DNA from: an uncultured Clostridia bacterium
GTDB lineage: Bacteria; Bacillota; Clostridia; Christensenellales; Borkfalkiaceae
Assembly: GCA_959605945.1 (NCBI GenBank)
Contig: CAUHGY010000043.1
Coordinates: 1-14,671, forward strand
DNA: 14,671 nucleotides
Direction of reading: 5' to 3'
Below the pieces are notes generated by a model. It searched no databases. It was given only the letters and a program-made list of their open reading frames with translations, and was not told the origin of the DNA. Position 1 is the stretch's first letter; every line of letters begins with the position of its first letter. This document shows, piece after piece, positions 1 through 7,095 of this stretch. The position numbers were made by a program, and so were the translations under genes.

Positions 1-268
1 AGGGGTTAAGCCCCGCGGATTCAGCAGCTCTTCTGAATGTCGCTTCGTGCATGCGGGGCGAACAAGAACCTATCACCACGCCTGTAAGGTTATGCTCCTT
101 GATAGCGTTCTTGATCAGCTGCTGGCCGTTTTCCGAACACATATACTGGTAGTCTGCCGAATACACGACGCCCGGTTCGGATTTGATTACCTGTGCGACG
201 CGTTCCACATCAACAGTGGCAGCGATATTCGAGCCGCACCAACAAATAAACACACCAATTCTCTGCAT
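1..268 (-). CDS. hdrA: HdrA-like heterodisulfide reductase subunit A, N-terminal part (cut by window edge)
   Basis: Only the first 89 codons are present; the gene continues past the left edge. The protein opens MQRIGVFICWCG and carries YMCSENGQ (41-48) and SCSPRMHEATFRRA (68-81), which match the N-terminal domain of CoB-CoM heterodisulfide reductase subunit A-type flavoproteins. HdrA is the FAD and iron-sulfur subunit that bifurcates or transfers electrons in cytoplasmic Hdr complexes. Cysteines 9, 11, 44 and 69 are candidate cluster ligands of this domain. The usual CHCG-type motif reads CWCG here. The start is the ATG 26 nt after the hdrC stop, with AAAGAGAG upstream as ribosome binding site. 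It is the last visible gene of rex-fumC-hdrB-hdrC-hdrA. Family assignment is firm; the physiological disulfide or electron partner is unknown. Confidence 0.88.
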   Translation of the reverse strand, partial: MQRIGVFICWCGSNIAATVDVERVAQVIKSEPGVVYSADYQYMCSENGQQLIKNAIKEHNLTGVVIGSCSPRMHEATFRRAAESAGLNP

Positions 269-294
269 TTCGAATTTCTCTCTTTATAATAAAA

Positions 295-681
295 TCATTT
301 GTTATATTTTCTGTATGCGCTGACCAACAGCTGCTGAGGAATAAGCTCGTCGACCATGGGCGGTATGTCTTCGGCTTTAAGACCGTTATTGTCCTGCATC
401 CTTATTACCGCATCGCGTACGGCTTCGACAACCGCCGCGGGAGCAACTCCTCTCGGACAGCGCTCTACACACGCCATACATGAAAGACAGTTCCAGATAG
501 CTTTGCATTCCAAAAGTTCTTCCACCCTGCCCTTTTCAAGCAAATTCACAAACTGGTGGGGCTTGATGTCCATATCTTTAAATGCCGGACATCTTCCCGA
601 GCACTTGCCGCATTTCATACATTTTCTGACGTCGGTTGCGCTCATTCGCAAAAGATTTTCTTTCTGTTCGGATCTGTTCAT
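295..681 (-). CDS. hdrC: HdrC-like 4Fe-4S subunit of heterodisulfide reductase
   Basis: This 128-residue protein is a small two-cluster ferredoxin-type subunit. The cluster motifs are CMKCGKCSGRCP (C21, C24, C27, C31) and CLSCMACVERCP (C65, C68, C71, C75), each expected to bind one [4Fe-4S]. Length and motif layout fit HdrC, which passes electrons between the HdrA flavin and the catalytic HdrB. Its ATG overlaps the hdrB stop by four bases (ATGA, 678-681), so the two are probably translationally coupled. No membrane segment is seen, so the complex is the soluble HdrABC type rather than membrane HdrDE. A generic succinate dehydrogenase or glycolate oxidase iron-sulfur subunit is the alternative, but flanking hdrB and hdrA make HdrC the best call. 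Confidence 0.9.
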   Translation of the reverse strand: MNRSEQKENLLRMSATDVRKCMKCGKCSGRCPAFKDMDIKPHQFVNLLEKGRVEELLECKAIWNCLSCMACVERCPRGVAPAAVVEAVRDAVIRMQDNNGLKAEDIPPMVDELIPQQLLVSAYRKYNK

Positions 682-1457
682 TCTTTCACCCCCAACGCTT
701 CGGCAAGAAGTTCCGTAAAATAGCTTACGGGAAGAATATTGCCGCCGTTTGCTTTGAGATTATAAAGACACAGCGGACACGCCGTAACCACTTCCTCGGC
801 GCCCTTTTCTTCAGCGCTTTTCAATATTTTGGAACTGCGTTCCTTGGGCAGGTTTTCATTCTTGAAAGTCACGTAAGCGCCGCAGCATTCGTTCCTGAAC
901 GGATAAGTTACGGGAGTGCCGCCGACGGCTCTGATAAAATCTTCGATTATTGTCGGATTTTCGGGGTTGTCAAATGCCATGACGCCGCTGGGGCGCAAGA
1001 GCAGACAGCCGTAATACGCGCCTATCTTTCTGCCGATCGGTTTTACGACTCTCTCTTTTATTTTATCGAATCCGACTATGTTTTTCAGCATTTCGAGATA
1101 ATGAATGACTTCGGTCTCGCCGCCGTAATTGACGTCGGGCGAAAGATAATTGTTCACCTTCAAGCGTATGTTATCGTCATTTTTCATGTCGTCGTTGACG
1201 CGCTTGATAACGTTGTGACACGCCGAACAAAGCGTAAGCAACTTTCCGCCGTGCGATTTTGCATAGTCGAGAGCGCGTACTGCCGAAAGTTTTGTGGCAA
1301 TTTCGTCACGAGCCATGGGATAAACCGCACCGCAGCACTGCCAGTTTTCGATTTCTTCCATTTCTACGCCGAGCGCCGCAGCCGATAGCCTTGCGTATCT
1401 GTCAAGGTCCTTGGCTTTGGTTTTGAGCGTACATCCGGGATAATAACAAATTTTCAT
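678..1457 (-). CDS. hdrB: HdrB-like subunit with two CCG domains
   Basis: The protein has 259 residues and two complete cysteine-rich CCG domains. The first has C9, C41-C42, C77 and C80; the second has C151, C191-C192, C227 and C230. This CX(31-39)CCX(34)CXXC layout is the signature of HdrB, where the CCG motifs bind the noncubane [4Fe-4S] clusters that reduce disulfides in methanogens. All ligand positions are intact, so it is probably catalytic. In bacteria the HdrB substrate is generally unknown; CoM/CoB are not expected here. The start ATG follows a weak CAGGGTAA ribosome binding site. fumC ends 56 bp upstream and hdrC overlaps by 4 bp. Related CCG proteins (GlpC, LutA, thiol:fumarate reductase TfrB) differ in length or domain count. 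Confidence 0.92.
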   Translation of the reverse strand: MKICYYPGCTLKTKAKDLDRYARLSAAALGVEMEEIENWQCCGAVYPMARDEIATKLSAVRALDYAKSHGGKLLTLCSACHNVIKRVNDDMKNDDNIRLKVNNYLSPDVNYGGETEVIHYLEMLKNIVGFDKIKERVVKPIGRKIGAYYGCLLLRPSGVMAFDNPENPTIIEDFIRAVGGTPVTYPFRNECCGAYVTFKNENLPKERSSKILKSAEEKGAEEVVTACPLCLYNLKANGGNILPVSYFTELLAEALGVKE

Positions 1458-1513
1458 ATCGTTACCCTGTAAAAATTTTTTCTATCAGTTACTTGATTAT
1501 ATATTATAATGTT

Positions 1514-2890
1514 TTATTTATGGGGATAAGCCATTTCTTCGGGCTTGAAAACTTCGTCGAATTTTTCGGCGGTCAGAAACCCGAGTTCCACACACGCCTG
1601 TTTCAGCGAAATGTTTTCTTTATATGCTTTCTTTGCGGTTTTTGCCGCGTTTTCATATCCGATATAAGGATTGAGCGCCGTGACAAGCATCAGTGAATTA
1701 TGGAGATTGTGGCTCATTTTTTCTTTGTTCGCCTTAATGCCCGTAACGCAGTTCTTTTCGAACGAAACTATGCCGTCTGCAAGCAGCCTTGCCGATTGCA
1801 GAAAATTATAAATGATTACCGGCATGAACACATTGAGCTCGAAATTGCCCTGTGAAGCGCCCATGCCGACGGCTACGTCGTTACCCATTACCTGCACCGC
1901 CACCATGGTCATGGATTCGCACTGCGTGGGGTTGACTTTACCCGGCATGATCGACGAACCCGGCTCGTTTTCAGGAATGAATATCTCCCCGAGACCGTCT
2001 CTCGGACCGGAGGCAAGCCAACGAACGTCGTTTGCTATCTTCATAAGATTGCAAGCAAGCGCTTTGAGTGCGCCGTGAGCGAAAACCAACGCGTCTTTCG
2101 ATGTGAGCGCGTGATATTTATTTGCGGCCGTAACGAAATCTTTCCCGGTAAGCTCGCTGACGATAGCCGCCACTTCTATGTCGAAGCCTTTCGGAGCGTT
2201 AAGCCCCGTGCCGACTGCCGTTCCGCCGAGCGCAAGTTCTTTTAAACCGCCCATGGCAAGTTTAAGCTGCTCTTTCGTTTTTTCCAGCATAACGCGCCAG
2301 CCGCTTATTTCCTGTGAAAACGCTACGGGAACGGCATCCTGCAAATGCGTTCTGCCGCTTTTGACGATGCCTTCGTTTTCCTTCTCGAGACGCAGGAAAG
2401 TATTTATAAGCTTATCCATAGCGGGGAAAAGTTTATCCTCTATAGAGAGAACCGCCGCAATATGCATTGCCGTGGGGAAAGTGTCGTTGGAACTTTGACT
2501 CTTGTTGATATCGTCATTGGGGTGAAGAATTTTTTTTCCCGCTATTTCGTTACCCCTGTTGGCGATGACTTCGTTGGCATTCATATTAGACTGCGTGCCG
2601 CTGCCCGTCTGCCAAACGACAAGAGGAAAATGTTCGTTGAGCTCGCCCGCTATAACTTCGTCGCAAGCTTTGACGATTGCATCTTTCTTCTCGTCGGAAA
2701 GTTTGCCTAATTTAAAGTTGGCAAGCGCAGCCGCTTTTTTGAGAATTCCGAACGCGTGCACTATCTCGCGAGGCATCTTTTCAACGCCGATTTTAAAGTT
2801 TTCAAAACTCCTTTCCGTCTGCGCCGCCCAATACTTGTCGTCGGGAACGCGGACTTCGCCCATAGTATCCTTTTCGATACGGTAGCCCAT
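1514..2890 (-). CDS. fumC: class II fumarate hydratase
   Basis: The 458-residue product interconverts fumarate and L-malate in the cytoplasm and needs no iron-sulfur cluster. The length is typical of FumC. Visible signatures are GTQSNMNANEV (98-108), SSNDTFPT (133-140), GRTHLQDA (179-186) and the superfamily loop GSSIMPGKVNP (311-321). The SSNDTFPTAMH segment favours fumarase over aspartase or argininosuccinate lyase. The start ATG has a strong GGAGG ribosome binding site seven bases upstream. It lies 51 bp after rex and 56 bp before hdrB on the same strand, so it is probably cotranscribed and under Rex control. Strict anaerobes often use the oxygen-labile class I fumarase, so this class II enzyme inside an hdr operon is of interest. 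Aspartase remains a minor alternative. Confidence 0.93.
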   Translation of the reverse strand: MGYRIEKDTMGEVRVPDDKYWAAQTERSFENFKIGVEKMPREIVHAFGILKKAAALANFKLGKLSDEKKDAIVKACDEVIAGELNEHFPLVVWQTGSGTQSNMNANEVIANRGNEIAGKKILHPNDDINKSQSSNDTFPTAMHIAAVLSIEDKLFPAMDKLINTFLRLEKENEGIVKSGRTHLQDAVPVAFSQEISGWRVMLEKTKEQLKLAMGGLKELALGGTAVGTGLNAPKGFDIEVAAIVSELTGKDFVTAANKYHALTSKDALVFAHGALKALACNLMKIANDVRWLASGPRDGLGEIFIPENEPGSSIMPGKVNPTQCESMTMVAVQVMGNDVAVGMGASQGNFELNVFMPVIIYNFLQSARLLADGIVSFEKNCVTGIKANKEKMSHNLHNSLMLVTALNPYIGYENAAKTAKKAYKENISLKQACVELGFLTAEKFDEVFKPEEMAYPHK

Positions 2891-2941
2891 TTTATATCCT
2901 CCATAAAGTTTTTTCAGTATTTATAGTTTCCGCTCCGGCGG

Positions 2942-3583
2942 TCAACTTTCATCATTCAAATGCGACGACAGCAATGCCAGAGACGACGCCATGTTTTCGT
3001 TTCGCACAAGAATATCCGGCGGGGCCTTTATTCCTATCGGCGCAAAGTTCCACACGGCGCGTATTCCGCTTGCGACCATCAGATCGCACACGCTTTGCGC
3101 AGCGAGCGCGGGAACGGTGATGATGCCTATCTTAATTTTCTCTCTGCGGCAATAGTTTTCGAATTCCGACATCGGATAGATTTTTTTGCCGTTCCCTCCC
3201 GTAACGGGATCTTTGACGCTGACGTCGAAAGCGGCAAGAACCGTTAACCCGTAATCCTTGAATCCTTCATAATCGAAAAGAGCTTTCCCCAGTTTTCCCG
3301 CTCCTATTATGACGGCTTTGCGCTTATTCCTGTAACCGAGAAAATTTTCGAGCCTGTCTATAAGTTCCGCTCTGTTGTAACCTACCTTCGGCTTGCCTGC
3401 GCCGCTTACGGCGTTCAAATCCTTTCTGACCTGAACTTCGCCAAGCCCAACCGCACGCGATATCATGGGTGCGGAAACGTGATCGTATTTTTCCCCGTCG
3501 GGAGATTTAAGATAATGCAGATAAAGCGGAAGCCTTTCCAGCATGTTTTTTGAAATTTCGCTGATTTTCATAATTTCGTACAT
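2942..3583 (-). CDS. rex: redox-sensing transcriptional repressor Rex
   Basis: This 213-residue protein matches Rex in length and layout. An N-terminal winged helix (about 5-85) contains ISRAVGLGEVQVRKDL (41-56), and a Rossmann domain opens with VIIGAGKLGKAL (91-102). Rex binds DNA when NAD+ is high and releases it when NADH accumulates, derepressing fermentation and hydrogen genes. The start ATG has AAGG a few bases upstream; a second in-frame ATG at codon 5 is possible but less well spaced. It is the first gene of the rex-fumC-hdrBCA run, so the operon is probably autoregulated. A candidate promoter with a dyad over the -10 box lies 30 bp upstream. The usual GxGNLG reads GAGKLG, a mild change in the dinucleotide-binding loop. 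Confidence 0.93.
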   Translation of the reverse strand: MYEIMKISEISKNMLERLPLYLHYLKSPDGEKYDHVSAPMISRAVGLGEVQVRKDLNAVSGAGKPKVGYNRAELIDRLENFLGYRNKRKAVIIGAGKLGKALFDYEGFKDYGLTVLAAFDVSVKDPVTGGNGKKIYPMSEFENYCRREKIKIGIITVPALAAQSVCDLMVASGIRAVWNFAPIGIKAPPDILVRNENMASSLALLSSHLNDES

Positions 3584-3613
3584 TTTACCTTATCATATTT
3601 CGGATGCTTACAT

Positions 3614-3642
3614 ATTGTATCACAATCCGATATTTTTTGCAA
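3614..3642 (-). promoter_or_regulatory. rex promoter with overlapping dyad
   Basis: On the minus strand, TTGCAA (3637-3642) and TACAAT (3614-3619) are 17 bp apart, and a TG one base before the -10 box makes it an extended -10. The perfect palindrome ATTGT-gat-ACAAT (3614-3626) covers the -10 box, a position suited to repression. TTGTGA is the known Rex half-site, but the other arm lacks the full TCACAA, so an atypical Rex operator is only inferred. The predicted transcript starts near 3607, about 24 nt before the rex ATG. Confidence 0.62.
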
Positions 3643-3647
3643 TTATA

Positions 3648-3669
3648 ATCGATATGTTTTTATCGATAT
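3648..3669. repeat. ATCGATAT direct repeat pair upstream of rex
   Basis: Two copies of ATCGATAT (3648-3655 and 3662-3669) start 14 bp apart, just upstream of the rex -35 box. ATCGAT is itself palindromic, so each copy could be a small protein site. The 306-bp gap 3584-3889 between the divergent rex and TPR genes otherwise holds the two promoters and no credible gene. Confidence 0.35.
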
Positions 3670-3831
3670 AAATGTACTTTTTTAAATTTTCCATGCGCTA
3701 TGCTACCAGGCTTTTAAAATCTCTTCGTCGGACGCCACCTCGGCTGCAGTCCGCACCGTATATACAGCGCGGAAAAAGTCTCTCGAAAAGTCTTTCCCGC
3801 GGTTCAACCGCCGCAAAACATCGGCTTTCGC

Positions 3832-3860
3832 TTGACTTAAAATCACAGGCAGTATATAAT
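3832..3860 (+). promoter_or_regulatory. promoter of the TPR-DUF4037-SGNH operon
   Basis: TTGACT (3832-3837) and the consensus TATAAT (3855-3860) are separated by 17 bp, a near-ideal sigma-A promoter. The predicted start near 3867 gives a leader of about 23 nt before the ATG at 3890. No obvious operator overlaps it, which suggests fairly constitutive expression. Confidence 0.8.
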
Positions 3861-3889
3861 CGTTAAAAAAGTATTTTTCAGGTAATGAA

Positions 3890-4714
3890 ATGATAGATCC
3901 TTTCGATTATAAGGAACCTTCCTGCGCGCTCTGCGGCGGCAAGGAATTTTACAATCCAGATAAAAACGCCCCCGCGGGCCGCATACCCGTCAAAAGAATA
4001 ATCGAAAAGCTGGACGGGCTTTTCAACGCAAACAACATGACGGAAGCCGGCAGATTGCTCGAATACTGGCAAAACGAAGCCGTCGCTTTGAAAGACAGAG
4101 AAGGCGAGCTCGAAATAGACAGCGAACTCATAGGTTTTTACCGTAAAATAAACGACAAGGAAAAGGGGTTGAAGGTCAGCCGCCGCGCCATGGAACTGCT
4201 GACCGAACTCGGTCTGTCCGACAGCGTTTCGGGAGCCACCGTCCTTCTTAACGCCGCCACTACTTTCAAGTGCTTCGGCTTGCCCGAAAAAGCCCTGTCC
4301 CTTTACGGCGAAGTATCAGCCGTATACAGCAAAAACCTTGATAAAAACGATTTGCGTTTTGCGGGGTTTTACAACAATAAAGCGCTGACTCTCGTCGACT
4401 TGCAAAAATATGCCGAAGCCGAAAAATGCTATGCCGCAGCGTTAAAAGTACTTGAAAGTTCAGGCGACGTTCTGCCTGATATTGCCGTCACAAAAGTCAA
4501 CATGGCACACATGTACGAATGTTCCGGAGAAAGAAATAAAATTACCGACTGCCTGTTTTCGGCTTATGAATTTTTAAATGACGAAAATATGCATAAAAAC
4601 GGATATTACGCCTACGTCTGCGACAAATGCGCCCCGTCTTTCGGATATTTCGGATACAGCGTCATTGAAAAAGAATTGAAAGAAAGAGCAAAAAGCATAT
4701 ATGAAGGGAATTGA
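3890..4714 (+). CDS. tetratricopeptide-repeat protein, first gene of a DUF4037 operon
   Basis: This 274-residue soluble protein has degenerate TPR helices from about 75 to 230. The clearest repeats are LNAATTFKCFGLPEKALSLY (120-139) and the stretch 160-190 containing NNKALTLVDLQKYAEAEK. TPRs usually scaffold protein contacts. A CALCGG motif near the N-terminus (C12, C15) and a CDKC motif near the C-terminus (C244, C247) could together form one metal site; this is inference. No signal peptide or membrane segment is seen. The start ATG has AGGTAA upstream; the nearby ATG at 3884 runs straight into a stop. The 3' end overlaps the DUF4037 gene by 14 bp, so the products are likely made together and may bind each other. 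No enzymatic function is recognised. Confidence 0.75.
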   Translation: MIDPFDYKEPSCALCGGKEFYNPDKNAPAGRIPVKRIIEKLDGLFNANNMTEAGRLLEYWQNEAVALKDREGELEIDSELIGFYRKINDKEKGLKVSRRAMELLTELGLSDSVSGATVLLNAATTFKCFGLPEKALSLYGEVSAVYSKNLDKNDLRFAGFYNNKALTLVDLQKYAEAEKCYAAALKVLESSGDVLPDIAVTKVNMAHMYECSGERNKITDCLFSAYEFLNDENMHKNGYYAYVCDKCAPSFGYFGYSVIEKELKERAKSIYEGN

Positions 4715-5639
4715 AATTTCCGAAAAATTTTATTTTGAATACGGCGAAAGCATGCTTAAACGCGATTTCGGCGATATTTTCGGTCATATTACGGTAGGCA
4801 TCGCAGGAGAAGGCTCCGAATGCATGGGATTTGACGACGATTTTTCCCGTGACCACGATTTTGACGCGGGCTTTTGCATATGGGTTTCAGAAGATATTTT
4901 TAAAAGCCACGGTTTTAAACTTGAAAGGGCGTATGCAAAGCTTCCCAAAAAATTTATGGGGGTAAACCGCCCGCTCGTCGCCCCCGCAGGCGGAAACAGG
5001 CGCGGCGTAATAACTCATAAAGAGTTTTTCTCAAAATTTACCGGCAGCCCGGGAGCTCCGAAGTCTCAGGAACAATGGCTTTATACCCCTGCATATTCGC
5101 TTGCCTGTGCCTGCAACGGAAAAATTTTTAAAAACGGTCTCAAAGAATTCGACAATGCGCGAAAAATTTTACTCGAAGGATATCCCGAAGACGTAAGAAA
5201 GAAAAAACTTGCCGCACATGCCGCAATCATGGCGCAAGCGGGACAGTATAACTATGAACGCTGTGCCGCGCGCGGCGAAACAGGAGCGGCGCAGCTTGCC
5301 ATTTTCGAATTCGTGAAAAGCGCCGCAGCCACAGTGTACCTTTTAAACAATAAATTTCAGCCCTTTTACAAATGGGTTTACCGCGGCATGAGAGACCTGA
5401 CCGTTTTAGGCGACCTCGAACTTTCGCTTGCGGGGCTGACCGAATCGGGAAACTCCCCCGCCCTTGCCAAAGAAAAACGGCAGATAATGGAAGATATAGC
5501 GGAGCTTTTCGCCGAAGAGTACCGCAAACAGGGGCTTTCCGACGCCGCAGGCTCAAATCTCAGCGCTCACGCCTATTCTATAACCGGCAATATAAAAAAT
5601 ACAACATTACGGAATATTCATATAATGGAGGGAATTTAA
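4701..5639 (+). CDS. DUF4037 family protein, nucleotidyltransferase-like
   Basis: The 312-residue product matches DUF4037 proteins. Diagnostic segments are GEGSECMGFDDDFSRDHDFD (36-55), QWLYTPAYSLACACNGKIF (125-143) and FYKWVYRGMRDL (222-233). The GS followed by clustered Asp residues (D45-D47, D51, D53) resembles the metal-binding site of the nucleotidyltransferase fold, so transfer of a nucleotidyl group to a small molecule or protein is plausible. No substrate is known to me. The start, opening MKGIEISEKFYFEYG, fits the family N-terminus and lies inside the end of the TPR gene. The stop codon directly abuts the ATG of the SGNH gene. Genes for DUF4037 near TPR or DUF4125 proteins occur in other Clostridia as I recall, which supports a functional pairing. 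Confidence 0.78.
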   Translation: MKGIEISEKFYFEYGESMLKRDFGDIFGHITVGIAGEGSECMGFDDDFSRDHDFDAGFCIWVSEDIFKSHGFKLERAYAKLPKKFMGVNRPLVAPAGGNRRGVITHKEFFSKFTGSPGAPKSQEQWLYTPAYSLACACNGKIFKNGLKEFDNARKILLEGYPEDVRKKKLAAHAAIMAQAGQYNYERCAARGETGAAQLAIFEFVKSAAATVYLLNNKFQPFYKWVYRGMRDLTVLGDLELSLAGLTESGNSPALAKEKRQIMEDIAELFAEEYRKQGLSDAAGSNLSAHAYSITGNIKNTTLRNIHIMEGI

Positions 5640-6701
5640 ATGAAGATATCCGATATCGACAAAAATTTTGCGGCTGCGAAAGCAGAAATCAAGGACAACA
5701 CAGCGTTTTATACATTACCTTCTTCGCCAATCGACCTTTACGGCGTTTTTTACAGCGATGAAGAAAAAAGTTTTGTACGCATTACCGATAACAAAATTGC
5801 AAACCTTAACGAACGGATCGCATATCTCAATAAAAATACGGCCGGCGGAAGAGTTAAATTCAGCACGAATTCCGGTACTCTGACGCTTAAAGCCGAGTGG
5901 AACGGACTGGATAAAATGAATCACATGCCGCTGTCCGGCAGCGCATCTTTTACGCTTCTGGAAGAAACTGACGGCAAAACGAAATTTATAACCAATTTTA
6001 TCCCGGATTTCACCGAAGAAAAAGGCATGATACGCACGAAAGGCCTTCCCGGCGACAAAATGCGCAGCTATATTTTATATTTACCCCTTTACAACAGCGT
6101 AACATCGCTTGTTCTCGGCTTTGACGCAGACGCCGACCTTCAAGGCGGAACGCCCTACAGAAACATTCCCCCGATATTGTATTACGGCTCTTCCATAACC
6201 CAGGGAGGTTGCGCAAGCCGCCCCGATAACGCATATCAGGCGCTTATATCCAAATGGAATAACGTAGATTTTATCAATCTCGGTTTTTCGGGCAACGCCA
6301 AAGGCGAACCCGAAATGGCAGACTATCTCGCGGGCATAAAATGCAGCGTTTTCGTCTGCGATTATGATTACAACGCCCCTACCCCGGAACATCTTAAAGA
6401 AACGCATTATCCGCTGTATCGTGCTTTCAGGAAAAAACAGCCGCTTACGCCCGTAATTTTCATGACGCGCCCAAACTACGAACAGGATGAACAAGACTCT
6501 GCAAAACGTCTTGAAATAGTTAAACAAACTTACGAAAAAGCACTGAGCTCGGGCGACAAAAACGTGTATTTTATACCCGGAAACGAACTTTTCGGCGAAG
6601 AAGACCGTGAACGCTGTTTTGTGGACGGCTGTCACCCTGAAGATACAGGTTTTTACAGGATGGCAAAAAGGCTTTACGGCACTCTTGAAAAGTTGATTTA
6701 A
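5640..6701 (+). CDS. SGNH/GDSL-family hydrolase with N-terminal jelly-roll-like domain
   Basis: The 353-residue protein has an N-terminal beta-rich region (about 20-175) containing PIDLYGVFY (30-38), like the GxDLY domain that precedes some GDSL lipases, and a C-terminal SGNH hydrolase domain. Block I is YYGSSITQGG with Ser185 as predicted nucleophile. Block II is GFSGNAKGE (215-223), and N245 in DYDYNAP is the likely block III Asn. Block V is DGCHP, giving Asp329 and His332 of the triad. Such enzymes remove acyl or acetyl groups from carbohydrates or lipids. No signal peptide is visible, so the substrate should be intracellular. The start has a strong GGAGGG ribosome binding site (5627-5632) inside the end of the DUF4037 gene, with zero gap, which implies coupled expression. 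The substrate is unknown. Confidence 0.85.
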   Translation: MKISDIDKNFAAAKAEIKDNTAFYTLPSSPIDLYGVFYSDEEKSFVRITDNKIANLNERIAYLNKNTAGGRVKFSTNSGTLTLKAEWNGLDKMNHMPLSGSASFTLLEETDGKTKFITNFIPDFTEEKGMIRTKGLPGDKMRSYILYLPLYNSVTSLVLGFDADADLQGGTPYRNIPPILYYGSSITQGGCASRPDNAYQALISKWNNVDFINLGFSGNAKGEPEMADYLAGIKCSVFVCDYDYNAPTPEHLKETHYPLYRAFRKKQPLTPVIFMTRPNYEQDEQDSAKRLEIVKQTYEKALSSGDKNVYFIPGNELFGEEDRERCFVDGCHPEDTGFYRMAKRLYGTLEKLI

Positions 6702-6769
6702 CAAATCTTTGTCATATTATAAACGCACGCCCCTTATTCCGTTATTATGTTTTCTTTTGCCGGCTTAAT

Positions 6770-6850
6770 AACAAAAAGTACGTCGTCGATGAAACGGAAG
6801 CCGATGCCGTGAAGGAAATATTCCGTGCGTATGATCGGATGATTATTTAA
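6770..6850 (+). pseudogene. remnant of a large serine recombinase (fragment)
   Basis: Translation in this frame gives NKKYVVDETEADAVKEIF followed by RAYDRM and a stop. This closely resembles the conserved segment of the recombinase domain (PF07508 type) in large serine recombinases, usually of the form KKYVIDEEEAxIVREIFxLY. No start codon, resolvase domain or remaining C-terminal part is found nearby, so it is a degraded fragment. It suggests that a phage or integrative element once recombined here. The match rests on memory of the motif, and at about 26 codons chance cannot be excluded. Confidence 0.5.
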
Positions 6851-6944
6851 ATTTCATAATACCGTATTACTAATGCTCAATAAGATTTAAAATTTAACCG
6901 GTTCAAGAGTTTCGGCAAATTCTGAAATTATATTATAAACAGTT

Positions 6945-6972
6945 CGGCGCGGTCTCAAACGAGACCGCGCCG
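6945..6972. terminator. strong GC-rich hairpin between convergent operons
   Basis: CGGCGCGGTCTC and its exact reverse complement flank a 4-nt loop (AAAC), giving a perfect 12-bp stem. It lies between the 3' ends of the plus-strand SGNH gene and the minus-strand hydrogenase gene, so it may act as a bidirectional terminator or block readthrough. Neither side has a good U-tract, so it may instead be a transcript-end stabiliser. Confidence 0.6.
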
Positions 6973-7095
6973 CAGTATTGTTTTCGGAAAACTTAAAATA
7001 CCGAAAATCGGCTTGTTTTATTTTTCAAAAACGGGTTTTAGCCGCATTTACCGAAATTGAAAAACGGAAATTGAAAATTTGTACGCAAACGCTTT

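Larger units (their letters stand above)
6702..7095. other. 394-bp intergenic region between convergent operons
   Basis: No intact gene is seen. The region holds a short recombinase-like coding remnant (6770-6850) and a 12-bp-stem hairpin (6945-6972). A weak CCGA/TCGG hairpin near 7005-7016 is followed by a T-rich run (to about 7025) that could help end plus-strand transcription. The rest is AT-rich without recognisable sites. Confidence 0.6.

Noticed and set aside
636..1388. 250-codon open frame on the plus strand
   Set aside because: It lies antisense to hdrB, whose ten CCG-domain cysteines are all intact; the plus-strand product has low-complexity, Phe-rich sequence and no recognisable domain.
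1494..1512. TATAAT-like sequences between fumC and hdrB as an internal promoter
   Set aside because: The region is AT-rich and no -35 element at proper spacing was found on the minus strand.
3769..3803. Imperfect GCGGAAA/TTTCCCGC inverted repeat
   Set aside because: The arms are broken and the span contains a short direct repeat; no terminator tail or regulatory context supports it.
3672..3866. 64-codon frame in the rex-TPR gap
   Set aside because: It ends inside the promoter of the TPR operon, has Arg/Ser-rich composition, no ribosome binding site and no recognisable fold.
6081..6704. 207-codon open frame on the minus strand
   Set aside because: It is antisense to the SGNH hydrolase catalytic domain, whose catalytic blocks are complete.
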